Origin: a virus
Length of the DNA: 26,630 nt
IMG/VR virus record: IMGVR_UViG_3300025274_000055
Location: 1 to 26,630 of that record
Direction: 5' to 3' (one strand)
Below are positions 13,801-22,538 of this stretch, piece after piece; positions within the stretch are counted from its first letter, which is position 1; each line of letters opens with the position of its first letter. A program made the position numbers and the translations under genes. The notes below the pieces were generated by a model. It ran no database searches, had not been told where the DNA came from, and saw nothing but the letters and a program-made list of their open reading frames with translations.

Positions 13801-15485
13801 GCCGCCTGGGATCCTTCCTCCATCTTTGTTAAAACGGCATCAAAAGCTTTGGACATATCCTGGATCTGCTCCGGCCTTAACTCCAAATGCCCTTCCTGGA
13901 AGGCCCTCATGCGGTTGGTGTTAAATTCAAAAGCTCCTGTCGCAAGACCCAGATCATAATCTTCTTGTATAATTTTATAGCCCACCCCGGCGTCGGATCT
14001 TCCACCGAGATCCAGTTTTAGAATGGCGTCATTGAAAGCAGAAAAAATAGAATCCCTTCTATCCATCATCCGCCCGGAGTATTTGGCGTAAGCTTCCGCC
14101 CCCACGCCGTCGTCAGTGGAGAGTGTTTTGAGTTGCCCTTCTTGGAAGTCAGCAGCCATGCGGATGTCTTCTATAAGCTTGCGCTGTGCATCGACCTCGT
14201 CGCGGGGCATCCCTGGTGCGGCTGCATCTAATTTCGCTTCCAGAAGCCTTGCTTCGTTCCGAAACAATTGGGGTGTTGTGAAGGCAATACGGGTTGCCGG
14301 GTCCATGTTCCGGCCTTCTATAAGGGCAAGTCTGAATTGCCCTATAACACCAAGCATTTCGTGGCGGTCTTTCCAGTCGCCGCCCTTTGACTGTAGTGCT
14401 CGGGCCGCTGCTTTTTGCGCTCCAGTAAGAGTCACACTCTCCATCATCCCGGCAAGAACCCTCAGTGGGAAACGTATAACTGGCGTCTTGATTCCTATGT
14501 CCCAGGCCATTGAAGCAGCCGTCATCGCCCCTACGGGAAGGAGAAGGCCCCCGCCCGCCATGACTGTGTTCTTCGCCCATTGCGGGGCGTTCGGCCAAGC
14601 CGCCTCAAGCGCCGAGATCGAAGTTACCATCCCGCCGCCAACAGCCGCACCCATGGCCGTTTCAGCCGCCGCCGCTGCAAGAGGATGTCCTGCGTGCAGC
14701 TCGCTTATGGCTTCATAAACATGCTTCGTCGTAGGATTTTTTGTGGTTCTTGCCAATTTGATTGCCATATTGGCAATAAGGGCACCTTCCACGGGGGCCG
14801 CGCCTATGATTTGCGTGATTAACGAGGCATACCTACGGGCCTTGGTGCTTTCATCAATGTCCGTGGTAAAGGTAAAAAGATTTAGAGGTGTTCCGGCACC
14901 CCACCTTGTACCCCCAAGACCAAGATCCAAATTATATGGAAGGTTTGGAACTTCTACATACCACCCGGCTTCCTCGGTCCATTCTTGTCCTCTACGGGCC
15001 CAGTCCCCTACGTTCTGCATCCCACGGGCTATGGACCCAACACCCCCAAACGGCGTTGCAGTAGAAAAATGCCTCGTGCCCGGCATGTCGCCTTCAAAAC
15101 CACCAAAAGCCCAGTCAACAAGGTTTATCGGAGTGTCCAGTAAAGCATGCGCCATAGCCTGCGCGGCTTCCATAGGAAGACCGAGAATGTTGGCTGGTGT
15201 TTTATGAATAGCGGGGAGTATGGTTCCTTTAACTATTCCCGGCCTCCCCTGTTCAGAAAACTGTAGACCTTTCAGGAGCGCCGCTACATTTCCAGGAACG
15301 TCTGTCCCTGGATTATTTATCCCGGCCTCTAAAGCCTCTGGGCCAAAAGGAGTAGAAGACGGAAGGTCAAAATAATTCCCCCCTCCTTTCCTCGCCTGGT
15401 ATGTCCAGAAACCGTCCTTCCCCTGTAGGCCAGTGCCGGTATCTATGACTATATCTGGGAAATCCGGATGCGTGATTTCTGCCAT
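10869..15485 (-). CDS. Giant virion protein (1538 aa), probable internal/DNA-ejection protein
   Basis: I recognise no enzymatic motif. Position among tail genes, size and composition point to an internal virion or ejection protein. The N-terminus (PDFPDIVIDTGTG) is followed by a domain to about residue 260, then Ala/Gly-rich hydrophobic stretches near 269-330 (AAAAAETAMGAAVGGGM and VMAGGGLLLPVGAMTAASM) that could insert in membrane. Residues about 400-820 are mostly helical, with a probable coiled coil near 690-815. The last 130 residues are low in order and Pro-rich. No lysozyme or transglycosylase signature like that of T7 gp16 is visible. The ATG lies one base after the stop of the 917-aa gene, so both are translated together. 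Confidence 0.8.
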   Translation of the reverse strand: MAEITHPDFPDIVIDTGTGLQGKDGFWTYQARKGGGNYFDLPSSTPFGPEALEAGINNPGTDVPGNVAALLKGLQFSEQGRPGIVKGTILPAIHKTPANILGLPMEAAQAMAHALLDTPINLVDWAFGGFEGDMPGTRHFSTATPFGGVGSIARGMQNVGDWARRGQEWTEEAGWYVEVPNLPYNLDLGLGGTRWGAGTPLNLFTFTTDIDESTKARRYASLITQIIGAAPVEGALIANMAIKLARTTKNPTTKHVYEAISELHAGHPLAAAAAETAMGAAVGGGMVTSISALEAAWPNAPQWAKNTVMAGGGLLLPVGAMTAASMAWDIGIKTPVIRFPLRVLAGMMESVTLTGAQKAAARALQSKGGDWKDRHEMLGVIGQFRLALIEGRNMDPATRIAFTTPQLFRNEARLLEAKLDAAAPGMPRDEVDAQRKLIEDIRMAADFQEGQLKTLSTDDGVGAEAYAKYSGRMMDRRDSIFSAFNDAILKLDLGGRSDAGVGYKIIQEDYDLGLATGAFEFNTNRMRAFQEGHLELRPEQIQDMSKAFDAVLTKMEEGSQAAIADAERRVAAIRDGMPENISAKDRQLFNMWIRREIETAYQEVDAMEDLLWHNISGLNRPKTESYFTPDGDDLGPQILIDGVPIGEHFAAKAAALKGGEPENQSKWLWKLSGRDALIDQAAKGGGPNAEKIARQNVVIKNNERIVAQRQQELDAASAKFKAAGDIPYESTAYRNAMARVRQLEAELEAVPAHQTPRINSTRIKLEGARAKVVELLRAEAVDPNLTRAETAFNTAQTRLNDAQIKLDTARDNIEISLSKGVDHEGNPVNLDNEIVNRSVLDVQKVGGVLVGREAQELQNIISHLKAELSFEDGRPNRKPAKITAIGDLIDDLERAIADPENFSVDTIALDAARRMTDLKHGLFTKGAVGELRARTTRGEAKVPPEKTIEKIAPTTGQETNLRQLETALAGRHRLMTGQGTPFRMTTGKDGKVVPELDRDFNLQKYSEAPPAPFEAIRVDGGRSLGFRLAEGTQPTPVNIEMVQRTLWDRFKGFGTGDKFSSTAAARWIENNDAAIRWLREATGKDTGFEDLANAKRIVEAIRHADISKLDDTVRTLRKNGAFNEDFTEEGYRLLVREAAQRESNLQSAAIFLDNPEPLTIGTKFLAKFRTNPEVLRNTLKVLESGVLPDGSNPALEGFRQAVAEGLIREALTKPGSSTNAGKVAEQLSAHLGTTVTLWDPQALLKLAKDPIIRRLLGEMYGEAAPKVFGEIAEAARLQSPIGPAATPGVKVRTGVSDTWAGFIGRWIGGVASDIIPLGSPSKLWAPATGRQLGMEALADVRGSSIDRLLVDLLMEPELAVVAMEKFPVSNPQANALWQTRLRLYAHQKFIGDNARRIQQLRNVPGVLYEVGEPTKYQEFGDDEEIRFRRGPRTSLREPTGTRPRRVASNVPPNVPSPRAPVQGSVLSRVSPVGQQPMPVGPRPTGPVSQETLAGLSQVGLPLFANYGGHITAGAGSGVGRNEESGIMSVRCKPRQIVG

Positions 15486-15486
15486 T

Positions 15487-18240
15487 TTACCTATCTAACC
15501 TGTACGTCTGTAGCAGGTATTTCCTGTTAAAATCTAGCATTGCTTGATCTTTTATAGCAGCCTGCCAACCTTCTGCTTTAGGAATTGTAACCGTCTTATA
15601 CTTTCCAGTTGCGTTGCCTTTTCTATCCAGTATTGGAATTGCGTTTCCGTCGTCATCCGTTCTAAGTAACCTGAACTGGGTTGGCTGACCTACACCACCT
15701 CTCTCAGCGACGTAACCAAATATGCTGTCATCCAGAAGTTGATCTTGGTAAGCCTTCGAGTAACTTGGTACAGGTTGTTTGGTTACGGCGTAGTTCTGGT
15801 CCGCAAGATATGGACTGTAGTAACCGTTTCTTCCCTTTATGCTTTTAACATCAATGCCTAACTGGGCGGCGCGGCGCAAGGTTTCATCAGGAAGATAGTA
15901 ACTGCCCACATAATCCAGAGAGTGCTTAACGGAACCCTTCAGATAATTCCTTAACTGTCGCAGGGTGTCCGCATTAAAACCATCGGCCTTGTTTAGGTTT
16001 ATCAAGGTTGTTTGGATGCCTCTTAGATCCCTGTCGGATATGCGCTCTTCTCCGACTCCTCTCGCAAGATCACGGGCCACTAATTGCTGTAGAATAGGAA
16101 GACTCGCCATTAACTCATTGGCTGCCTCCTGACCTTCACGTGTTCTTATCCAAGCACCAATTTCTATATTAAATCTAGACTTGAAAACATATTCTAAAGG
16201 ACCAGTAATAAAGCCCCCAATGCCAGACAGCTTCAGATGGGCGTCTAATCTGTCCAGCATCGCAAGCGTATCAAGGGACCTTCCCGTAGTTTCGCCTATT
16301 TCCCTTCCGTCAGAATCATTCAGAGCGCCTCTTAATATATCCTGTCGTGCTTCCAAGGCTTCTCCGACTATTGGTAATTGTGTTTCCAGTGTGTAAGCAG
16401 TCCTCGGTCTTAACTTGCGTCCAAGTCTTGTACTTCTCGCTTCGAGTTCGGCCAAGGACCGTGTCTGGATGTCGGCGCGGTCCAAATTTCCCACAGCGTT
16501 GGCCCGCGCAGCCACGTCTGGCGGAGAAGCATCTGGAGCAAGGGCTTTGGGTGCTTGCGTGGTTTCTCCAAACTGAACACCCAGTTGGTTATAAAGAACC
16601 ACTCTTCCAATACCGGAGCGCAGGGCTGCTGGTCCTACCGGAAGTGGCAAAGAATCTATTGTTGTCGCTGCATTTCTGTTTTCTTCAAAACCTTGCGCCG
16701 CGCCAACATAAGCCCTTTTGATATCTTGTGGTCGGGTTGTCAGTCTTTTTCCCACATCGGCAAGGGGGAGGCCCAGACTTTCTACGTCATAATCAAGAAA
16801 ACCTGTGACAAAAGACCGATTTAAGTCTGCATAATCTTCCCCCGTTTTTATGGCTTTAAGTGTATTAAAGTAAGCATTCTTTAAGTTTCTCGCGTAGTTC
16901 GCCTGTTGCTCCTCAGTCAGATCCTTGCCGTCCACACGGGTAAAGGGGAAGTCCTCTCCAGGTGTTAAGTCTCGGTTTATGTTGAATTTAGCGGGATCAA
17001 AAGCCATACCTTTTTGACCGAGACCCATACGTTGCCGCATACCCGCCAGATTTGCCAAAAGCCCAGCAAAAGTCGCCTTAAACTTAGGGTCGTTCGTATC
17101 CGTGGGTGCGGCGGTTGCCGTGGGCTTTTCGTAATATTGATACTCGCCCATTAAGTTACCCATTTTTATAGGTACGTTTTTTGTACCGTCTGGGGAAGGG
17201 ACCACCTGTATCAGGACGCCATTTACCCGCATACCTTTCGTTTCTTCAATCGGACCAAGAATAAGTTTGTCTGGATTTTTAGGGTCTGGGATCCACTTTC
17301 TCGCCAACCCCATGTCATAAACCGCAGGCTCACCGGTTCCTGTTCCAGAACCCAGAGTCTCGCCTTTTTCGTTAGTATAAACAGCGTTTATACCATCGCC
17401 TTCAAAAATAAGCGGGGTCTTATCCTTACTTCCTACCGCTCTTGCTTTGTATGTAGCGCCATCATAAGTATAATTGACAGGGAATATCGGGCCAGTTGGT
17501 TTACCGTCATCCCCTATTCGTCTTGCAAAACCACGAGTTCCCTGTTTGTCAGTTCCATCGGCAGTTGTTTTAGAAAACCCTGATACAAGAGTTCCGGCAG
17601 GGATCACCGTACCATCGTCTGTTTTATGCTCCCCTAAAGTTCTTATAACTTGAGTTGTACCATCCTTGCTTCGGTAAACAACTACGTTACCTACTATAGG
17701 CTGACCTTCAAAATTGAATTCGACATTCTCTTGCAGTGATGAAATGCCCGTGTCCGTCTTGAGGTCCGGCATCAGTTTAAGAGCAAGCTCCCGACGGTCG
17801 GTGGCCTGCGTTTTGACATCTTGAAGGGCCGCAAGTTTTAGCTGGCGCTCTTCCTGTCTTTGGGCAGCGTTCAGAGCCTGCTTTTGTTGCATCATCTGCG
17901 TGGCAACAGCGCCTGCATCCCCGGCTAATGGAGAGAGAAGTTCTCTGGATAACGTGCTAACAGGAGTTTCCCCCCGCATAGGCGGAGCGCCTGCCGCCGC
18001 GAAGCCCCGTTGGGCCAGAGCAAGGGCAAGCTGTAATTTACCCATACCCTGAGCGTCCGTAAGCTGCTTGGCGTAATCCGTGGCTCCAAGGTATTTTGCG
18101 AGTTCGGCCTCCCGCGCACGAACCGTACCCATGTCCGTGGCAAAAATACCTTGGCCGTGCGTAGCTTCCAGGGTGTCCAGAAAGTTCCGAACACGGCTTA
18201 CGCGAGTAGCGGCCCCGATGCCTGTATCGTTAGCTGCCAT
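15487..18240 (-). CDS. Large virion protein (917 aa), probable internal/ejection protein
   Basis: The product starts with a helical, Gln/Ala-rich region (about residues 1-165) suited to coiled coils. It continues with a beta-rich, Gly/Thr-rich part to about residue 400 (for example PVNYTYDGATYKARAV), and ends in a long helical part. No known domain is recognised. ATG 18240 has AGGGGA about six bases upstream and follows the preceding stop by nine bases. It is paired with the 1538-aa gene downstream, as ejection proteins often are in podoviruses. Its role is inferred from position and size only. Codon use shifts to more A/T-ending codons than in the left half of the 1538-aa gene, by eye. Confidence 0.75.
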   Translation of the reverse strand: MAANDTGIGAATRVSRVRNFLDTLEATHGQGIFATDMGTVRAREAELAKYLGATDYAKQLTDAQGMGKLQLALALAQRGFAAAGAPPMRGETPVSTLSRELLSPLAGDAGAVATQMMQQKQALNAAQRQEERQLKLAALQDVKTQATDRRELALKLMPDLKTDTGISSLQENVEFNFEGQPIVGNVVVYRSKDGTTQVIRTLGEHKTDDGTVIPAGTLVSGFSKTTADGTDKQGTRGFARRIGDDGKPTGPIFPVNYTYDGATYKARAVGSKDKTPLIFEGDGINAVYTNEKGETLGSGTGTGEPAVYDMGLARKWIPDPKNPDKLILGPIEETKGMRVNGVLIQVVPSPDGTKNVPIKMGNLMGEYQYYEKPTATAAPTDTNDPKFKATFAGLLANLAGMRQRMGLGQKGMAFDPAKFNINRDLTPGEDFPFTRVDGKDLTEEQQANYARNLKNAYFNTLKAIKTGEDYADLNRSFVTGFLDYDVESLGLPLADVGKRLTTRPQDIKRAYVGAAQGFEENRNAATTIDSLPLPVGPAALRSGIGRVVLYNQLGVQFGETTQAPKALAPDASPPDVAARANAVGNLDRADIQTRSLAELEARSTRLGRKLRPRTAYTLETQLPIVGEALEARQDILRGALNDSDGREIGETTGRSLDTLAMLDRLDAHLKLSGIGGFITGPLEYVFKSRFNIEIGAWIRTREGQEAANELMASLPILQQLVARDLARGVGEERISDRDLRGIQTTLINLNKADGFNADTLRQLRNYLKGSVKHSLDYVGSYYLPDETLRRAAQLGIDVKSIKGRNGYYSPYLADQNYAVTKQPVPSYSKAYQDQLLDDSIFGYVAERGGVGQPTQFRLLRTDDDGNAIPILDRKGNATGKYKTVTIPKAEGWQAAIKDQAMLDFNRKYLLQTYRLDR

Positions 18241-18249
18241 CAGAATCCC

Positions 18250-18936
18250 CTAGACCATGCCTTGGCCCATGGGCCCTGCGCCTTGCATCATTGCCTGTAG
18301 CATCCTTGGATCCATGCCCGCAGGCCCTTCTCCAGGTGCCATCATGCCTGATGGGCCTTGAGCCATGTTCCCCACTGCGTTGACCAGTGCGTTGGTTTCT
18401 GCGGACATGCCTTCCGCCACAGCGCCCTCCGGTCCAAGGTCCGTGATGCCGCCTCCAACAGCCCCTACTTCGGCCAACTCCTCCTGCATCAAGGCTCCAA
18501 TGCCCTGATCTATTTGGGCAAGCTGAAGTGTTGGTTGGACAAGGGCGAGAACGGAATCCGGTGTGCGGTCTGCATCTTCCCAGCCGACGACTTCCGCGAG
18601 CTTGTTACGGTAGGCTTCAATATCCGCATCGTCCTCCCAGACGGCGTTCATAACGTCCCGGTAATCACCTGCTGCCTCCAGATTGCCGACGCTGCGGGCG
18701 ACTTCATCTCCCACTGCGGCATTAACTTCATCTGCGGTCATGTCCTGTACCGTGGACGCGAGATCCCGATCCGCTGCCTGCAAAACTTCGGGCGGCAGGT
18801 TTTGCGCTTCTTGATAAATCTGTGCCTCCTGTTCCGGGCTGACAAAAGACATTTGGTCGATGGGAGCTTCCTGCATGGGAGGCATCATGCCGCCAGCCTG
18901 CATCCGAAACATTCTTCGGTCGTATATACCTGCCAT
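18250..18936 (-). CDS. Acidic, Met-rich virion-associated protein
   Basis: The 228-aa product begins MAGIYDRRMFRMQAGGMMPP, an N-terminus I associate with small tail-region proteins of marine podovirus-like phages. The middle is acidic and helical with EAQNLPPEVLQAADRD, a DYRDVMNAVWEDD segment and VVGWEDADRTPDSVLALVQP. The C-terminus is Gly/Met/Pro-rich. I use ATG 18936, which has GAGGAAA about nine bases before it, rather than the longer open frame that overlaps the upstream gene. Function is unknown; it may be a scaffold, chaperone or minor tail component for the ejection proteins encoded next. Confidence 0.72.
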   Translation of the reverse strand: MAGIYDRRMFRMQAGGMMPPMQEAPIDQMSFVSPEQEAQIYQEAQNLPPEVLQAADRDLASTVQDMTADEVNAAVGDEVARSVGNLEAAGDYRDVMNAVWEDDADIEAYRNKLAEVVGWEDADRTPDSVLALVQPTLQLAQIDQGIGALMQEELAEVGAVGGGITDLGPEGAVAEGMSAETNALVNAVGNMAQGPSGMMAPGEGPAGMDPRMLQAMMQGAGPMGQGMV

Positions 18937-18949
18937 GGATTTTTCCTCG

Positions 18950-19996
18950 TTAGAATAGACCGCCGAGTTGTTTGGCGGCGGCTGCGGTTCCAAGGAGTCC
19001 AGTCCCGAAACCCGCCACCTGTTGGAAAGCGGACGGCGTTGGTGGGCTCGGGGCTACTTGGGAACCGAGGGTGGTTTGTGTAGAGGGAGCGCCCTTGTAA
19101 ATATCGGACAGGAACGAAAGCCTGCTGTACGGCTCGTACAACTGGCGCTGCCGGTTTGCCATTTCGGCATCCAGCACAGCTTGCTGCTGGCGCTGCTGTT
19201 CCTGACCTAGCTGTTGCAACCCCGCAATGTTCTTGAGACCTGTAGCCTGTTGGAGTTCGGCGGCACCTAACTGCTGTCCGCCGATACCAGCCTGTTGTCC
19301 GCCGATAGCCGCCTGTTGCCCGGCTAGGTTCCCGTACAAGCCAGCTATACCGCCAAATAGTTGTGACTGCTGTTGCTGTCTGCGTTGCTGGTTCTCGAAG
19401 GCTGTTTGTGCGGTTCCTAAAGCTTGGGCGTAGTTCTGTGCATTTAATTGTGCGAGGGCTCTGGCGCGGGAGTCGGCTAGGTTGCGGTCCAGTTCCGCGC
19501 CTTGTACTCCAAAACGGCTCCCGCCAAGTGCACCTGCTCTGACACCCTGTGCCGCAAGCTGGTTGCGGGCCATTTCGCCCTGCCGGTTTATTTCTGCAAG
19601 TGTGGTATCTATAACCTGCTGCTGAAACGGGTTGGTGTAGGCAGAAAGGTCTGTTGGGGCAAATAACTGCCCGGCTCCTGCGGCAGCTTGCTGGGCCGCA
19701 GTTATTGGTGCCTGAACCTGACCCAGTGTAGCCAAACCCGCGCCCAATGTACCAAGGCCCGTACCAAGTGTCCCCACGCCCGTTGTCAAGAGGGGCTGGT
19801 AGCCCCCAATACCACCCGCCTGCTGCGCGGCCTGCTGCGCTTGGGTCTGCAAGCCGGAAAAACCGGCAACCTGCTGCGGGGGAAGTTGTATCCCTATGTC
19901 GGAGAGGTCTTTTGCAGACCGGATGAGGCCCAGTTTTAGAGCCTCAATCTCCGGGGCTTCGCGCTGTATGAGTTCTGAAATGGTTCTCTCTACCAT
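18950..19996 (-). CDS. Gln-rich virion protein, probable ejection or tail component
   Basis: The 348-aa product is rich in Gln, Ala and Gly. Its core near residues 120-190 (YTNPFQQQVIDTTLAEINRQ, then GALGGSRFG and LADSRARALAQLNAQ) is a pattern seen in many marine phage structural proteins that recall P22 ejection proteins. On either side lie low-complexity repeats, such as TLGTGLGTLGAGLATLG and IGGQQA units. Long helices with Gln at the interface suggest a coiled coil or tube lining. The ATG is two bases after the preceding stop. Family naming is by memory only. Confidence 0.78.
   Translation of the reverse strand: MVERTISELIQREAPEIEALKLGLIRSAKDLSDIGIQLPPQQVAGFSGLQTQAQQAAQQAGGIGGYQPLLTTGVGTLGTGLGTLGAGLATLGQVQAPITAAQQAAAGAGQLFAPTDLSAYTNPFQQQVIDTTLAEINRQGEMARNQLAAQGVRAGALGGSRFGVQGAELDRNLADSRARALAQLNAQNYAQALGTAQTAFENQQRRQQQQSQLFGGIAGLYGNLAGQQAAIGGQQAGIGGQQLGAAELQQATGLKNIAGLQQLGQEQQRQQQAVLDAEMANRQRQLYEPYSRLSFLSDIYKGAPSTQTTLGSQVAPSPPTPSAFQQVAGFGTGLLGTAAAAKQLGGLF
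19271..19312 (-). repeat. Two imperfect 21-bp repeats in the Gln-rich protein
   Basis: Two adjacent 21-bp units sharing CTGTTGTCCGCCGATA (one mismatch in the first copy) encode repeated IGGQQ-type heptads. They likely arose by local duplication within a low-complexity helix. Confidence 0.65.
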
Positions 19997-19998
19997 GG

Positions 19999-21756
19999 CT
20001 AGGCTTTCATCTCGAAGTTACGCATCATGTTGTAGAGGTTCTGGGCTCCTGCATAACGATTGCCGCGCCCCGTTGGGTCTGCCCCCCGCACGGCTCGGGC
20101 GTTCATTACGAATTCTCCGTCTGAGAGCATGGCTGGGATGTCATCCGAGCGTGTGGTTCCGGGACCCTCTACAAGAAGATCGCGACGTGGGAACTCGGCC
20201 ATGCCGCCCCTCGCAGCGAGAAGCGCGGGGAATGTCGTCGGGATAAGTGGTGTCCCTTCTGGGGTAAATTGCGCGGGGTCCAGTTGTGCTACCATATACT
20301 GTGACGGGTCTTGCTCTACCAGTTCGGCCCCTGACGGCCCACGGGGAACCACTCCCGCGAGATCCGCCACGGTTGTCTCGTCCCCTTCCTGTGGGTCAAA
20401 TCCCCCGGCAAGATAAGTCCCTCCAAGACCAAGAGCCACAGACGGGCCGTATTTCCTAATTAGACCGGGCGAAAGTTTTTTGGTTACATATTCCATAGCA
20501 CGTGCCGCGCCTCTATCAGTCGCGGGACCATATAAAGTAGGATTATTTTCAACTAAAGCCGCTGCCGCTTGGTGAAGGGTCCTATCGCTCGGAGCTTTTC
20601 CAAATAAAAGGTCGCCCGCTGTGTCAAAGAAACCCGCCCGTTTCGCAACTTCAGGCTCATCGACAACCCGCGTTCCCAACGCTTGCTGTAAATTTCCAGT
20701 CCCCATAGGTTGACCAGTAATGGTTGCATCGGGATAAATATGTTGTCCATCGAGACCGATGTAGTACCCGCGCTCATCAAATGGAAGATTCAACCGTGCC
20801 GCTTCTTCAAAGGGCGTAAGTGTCTCAGCTAGAGAAACGGGAACTGTCCAAGAGTCCGGCGTCAACTTTACCGGCATAGTCTCAAGGGGAACATAGCCCG
20901 GACTTTGCTTTGTTGGTGTGCCGAAGAATTCCCCCGTCACTCCTCCTATAGGATCTCCGCCGAGTATCTGGCCCCATTGAGCTTCGGATGCTGCTGCACT
21001 GGCTTTTGCTGCGTCACTTGAGCTAAACCAATCTGCCCCAGGAGAAGCCGCCATTTTATGTCCCAGTAGCGTCTTGTTGCCCAGAGTATCGAAGCCATAA
21101 ATAGGTGTTCTCCCCGTAAGGTTGGCCGTAACAGCATCCCCAAAGCTCGTACCCTTGTTGAATAAAGAGCCTATCCCGCTAAAGGCAAGAGACGTGCCCC
21201 CCGAAACCAAGCCCACTTTAAAAGCGTCCTTGAGACTTCCGCCGCCAGCCAGGGTTCCTATGCCGCCGCCCAGAAAAGCTGCGCCAAATGTTCCTGCGCC
21301 AAATGCAGGCCCGAGGAACGGGATACCAAAAGCAGAGGCCGCTATCGGAAGGACGATAGGTGCGAGTTTCTTGGCAACTTTTGCGGCCTTCTTGACGGCC
21401 TTCTTGACGGACCTGAATATGCTCTTGAAAAAGAATTCAGGCAGACCCGTAACAGGATTTATGCTGTTAAGCTCGTTCCCTATGACGAATTCCTGCGGAT
21501 CAAGGCCCATTTCGCGCATTTGACCAAAGAGAAGTTCCCGGACCTTCGGGTTGGCATTAAGGACTTCCAAGGGAATGACTGTCTCGCCCTCGGCGGCATG
21601 AACCACGTAAATGTCGCCGTTCCGTCCAAACTCCGCCAATTTCTTGGCTTGGTCTTGGAAGGAACCAAGACCAACTGGCGCTAGATCATAATCAGGTGAA
21701 GCTTCTGCAAAGGATCCTATGCCGGTATCTTGTATGTAATGGGTTTGCTGTAGCAT
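19999..21756 (-). CDS. Virion protein with Lys-rich/hydrophobic central segment (585 aa)
   Basis: The N-terminal domain includes GDIYVVHAAEGETVIPLEVL (47-66), GLDPQEFVIGN and NSINPVTGLPEFFF, a set found in many marine phage structural proteins. A Lys-rich helix follows (residues 111-130, KSIFRSVKKAVKKAAKVAKK), then a Gly/Ala-rich hydrophobic stretch (131-200) that could enter membrane. The C-terminal part has IPAMLSDGEFVMNARAVRGA near residue 543, another recurrent phage motif. The function is not established; a tail-tip or ejection role would fit. The ATG shares a base with the preceding stop (TAATG). DNA between about 20440 and 21100 looks richer in A+T than its flanks. Confidence 0.75.
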   Translation of the reverse strand: MLQQTHYIQDTGIGSFAEASPDYDLAPVGLGSFQDQAKKLAEFGRNGDIYVVHAAEGETVIPLEVLNANPKVRELLFGQMREMGLDPQEFVIGNELNSINPVTGLPEFFFKSIFRSVKKAVKKAAKVAKKLAPIVLPIAASAFGIPFLGPAFGAGTFGAAFLGGGIGTLAGGGSLKDAFKVGLVSGGTSLAFSGIGSLFNKGTSFGDAVTANLTGRTPIYGFDTLGNKTLLGHKMAASPGADWFSSSDAAKASAAASEAQWGQILGGDPIGGVTGEFFGTPTKQSPGYVPLETMPVKLTPDSWTVPVSLAETLTPFEEAARLNLPFDERGYYIGLDGQHIYPDATITGQPMGTGNLQQALGTRVVDEPEVAKRAGFFDTAGDLLFGKAPSDRTLHQAAAALVENNPTLYGPATDRGAARAMEYVTKKLSPGLIRKYGPSVALGLGGTYLAGGFDPQEGDETTVADLAGVVPRGPSGAELVEQDPSQYMVAQLDPAQFTPEGTPLIPTTFPALLAARGGMAEFPRRDLLVEGPGTTRSDDIPAMLSDGEFVMNARAVRGADPTGRGNRYAGAQNLYNMMRNFEMKA

Positions 21757-22076
21757 TACGAAAGCTCCAAAACACTCGCAAAGACATAAATCTTCGACGC
21801 TGTATCACAGTTGAATATAAGCGTGTCGCTGGCCTCCAGAACGAAGGGGCCTGCGAGAGACACGTCTGCGAGAGTTCCTATGCTGTTCTTCTCCAACGTG
21901 ACCGTTACAGAAGCGGAACTGTCGGTTATCTTTGGGTATACTACTATAGTCCCAGAATGACTATTGTACAAATTTATGTTCTTAACAATGGCCTGAGTGG
22001 CGCTTGGGCACGTATAGACGGTGACATCCCCTGTCGCGCCTACCAGAACGGCAACATTTTTATACGCTGAAGCCAT
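21756..22076 (-). CDS. Small beta-rich structural protein
   Basis: The 106-aa product is almost wholly predicted beta strand (DVTVYTCPSATQAIVKNINL, GTIVVYPKITDSS, GPFVLEASDTLIFN), like small tail or decoration proteins found in marine phages. I chose ATG 22076 because it forms TAATG with the stop of the upstream 55-aa gene; an upstream ATG five codons earlier lies inside that gene. No enzymatic motif is present. It could be a decoration or baseplate-like part of the tail; the exact role is unknown. Confidence 0.72.
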   Translation of the reverse strand: MASAYKNVAVLVGATGDVTVYTCPSATQAIVKNINLYNSHSGTIVVYPKITDSSASVTVTLEKNSIGTLADVSLAGPFVLEASDTLIFNCDTASKIYVFASVLELS

Positions 22077-22243
22077 TATTCCATGAACCACGTCACGCCG
22101 TTGGTGTCGTCTTCCCCGCTCACCACGGAGGGGAAATCCATCTTCGTCAGGGCCATCTCAAGGTCCCGTAGAATCCTTACAAAGGCATCCGGGTCGTATT
22201 GATCGGGAGCCATAGGCATCGCGTGATCCAGTAATTTAGCCAT
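22076..22243 (-). CDS. Small conserved-looking phage protein (55 aa)
   Basis: The ORF from ATG 22243 gives a 55-aa acidic product with FVRILRDLEMALTKMDFP in the middle and GVTWFME at the end, a pattern I recall from small proteins next to tail genes of marine phages. The open frame continues upstream, but that part overlaps the holin gene out of frame and looks like non-coding translation. The ATG lies four bases after the holin stop. Function unknown. Confidence 0.65.
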   Translation of the reverse strand: MAKLLDHAMPMAPDQYDPDAFVRILRDLEMALTKMDFPSVVSGEDDTNGVTWFME

Positions 22244-22247
22244 TTTC

Positions 22248-22538
22248 TTACTTGATCCGGCGCATGAGGGCTTCCTCAACCTTTGGCAGCAACCTGATGC
22301 CGCAATAGCCGATGACGAAAGCCAAGGCGATTGCGATCTGATCGCTGAACTGGAAATAGGCCATCGCGGCAGGGATAAAAAACTCAGCCGCAATCCACCC
22401 AACAATCACAGCGACCGCGATATCCTTCAACGCCCCAAGATTCCACTTGCGGCTCGTCAGGACATTAGCCAAACCGCCGCAGCCGGAGGCAAAAATGCAG
22501 CACAGTTTCCCTCCGAAAGTCATTATCGCCCATTCCAT
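22248..22538 (-). CDS. Holin (LydA/phage holin 3-like)
   Basis: The 96-aa product has two clear membrane segments at about 37-62 (DIAVAVIVGWIAAEFFIPAA) and 68-85 (IAIALAFVIGYCGIRLL), and a possible third at 8-26 that contains three Cys residues. The end is basic (RRIK). The arrangement resembles the LydA-type holin family, which makes inner-membrane holes that let endolysin reach peptidoglycan. Its ATG directly follows the stabilisation-protein stop, with GGGAG about eight bases upstream. The endolysin candidate is about 11 kb away, at 10423-10872. Confidence 0.78.
   Translation of the reverse strand: MEWAIMTFGGKLCCIFASGCGGLANVLTSRKWNLGALKDIAVAVIVGWIAAEFFIPAAMAYFQFSDQIAIALAFVIGYCGIRLLPKVEEALMRRIK

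Noticed and set aside
22244-22405. Longer N-terminus for the 55-aa protein
   Set aside because: The extra part is antisense-like, Ser/Arg-rich and fully overlaps the holin gene; ATG 22243 follows the holin stop directly.
22521-22538. Dual-start holin/antiholin signal (ATG codons 1 and 6)
   Set aside because: The five extra residues add no positive charge, unlike the known lambda-type dual starts, so there is no basis for an antiholin claim.
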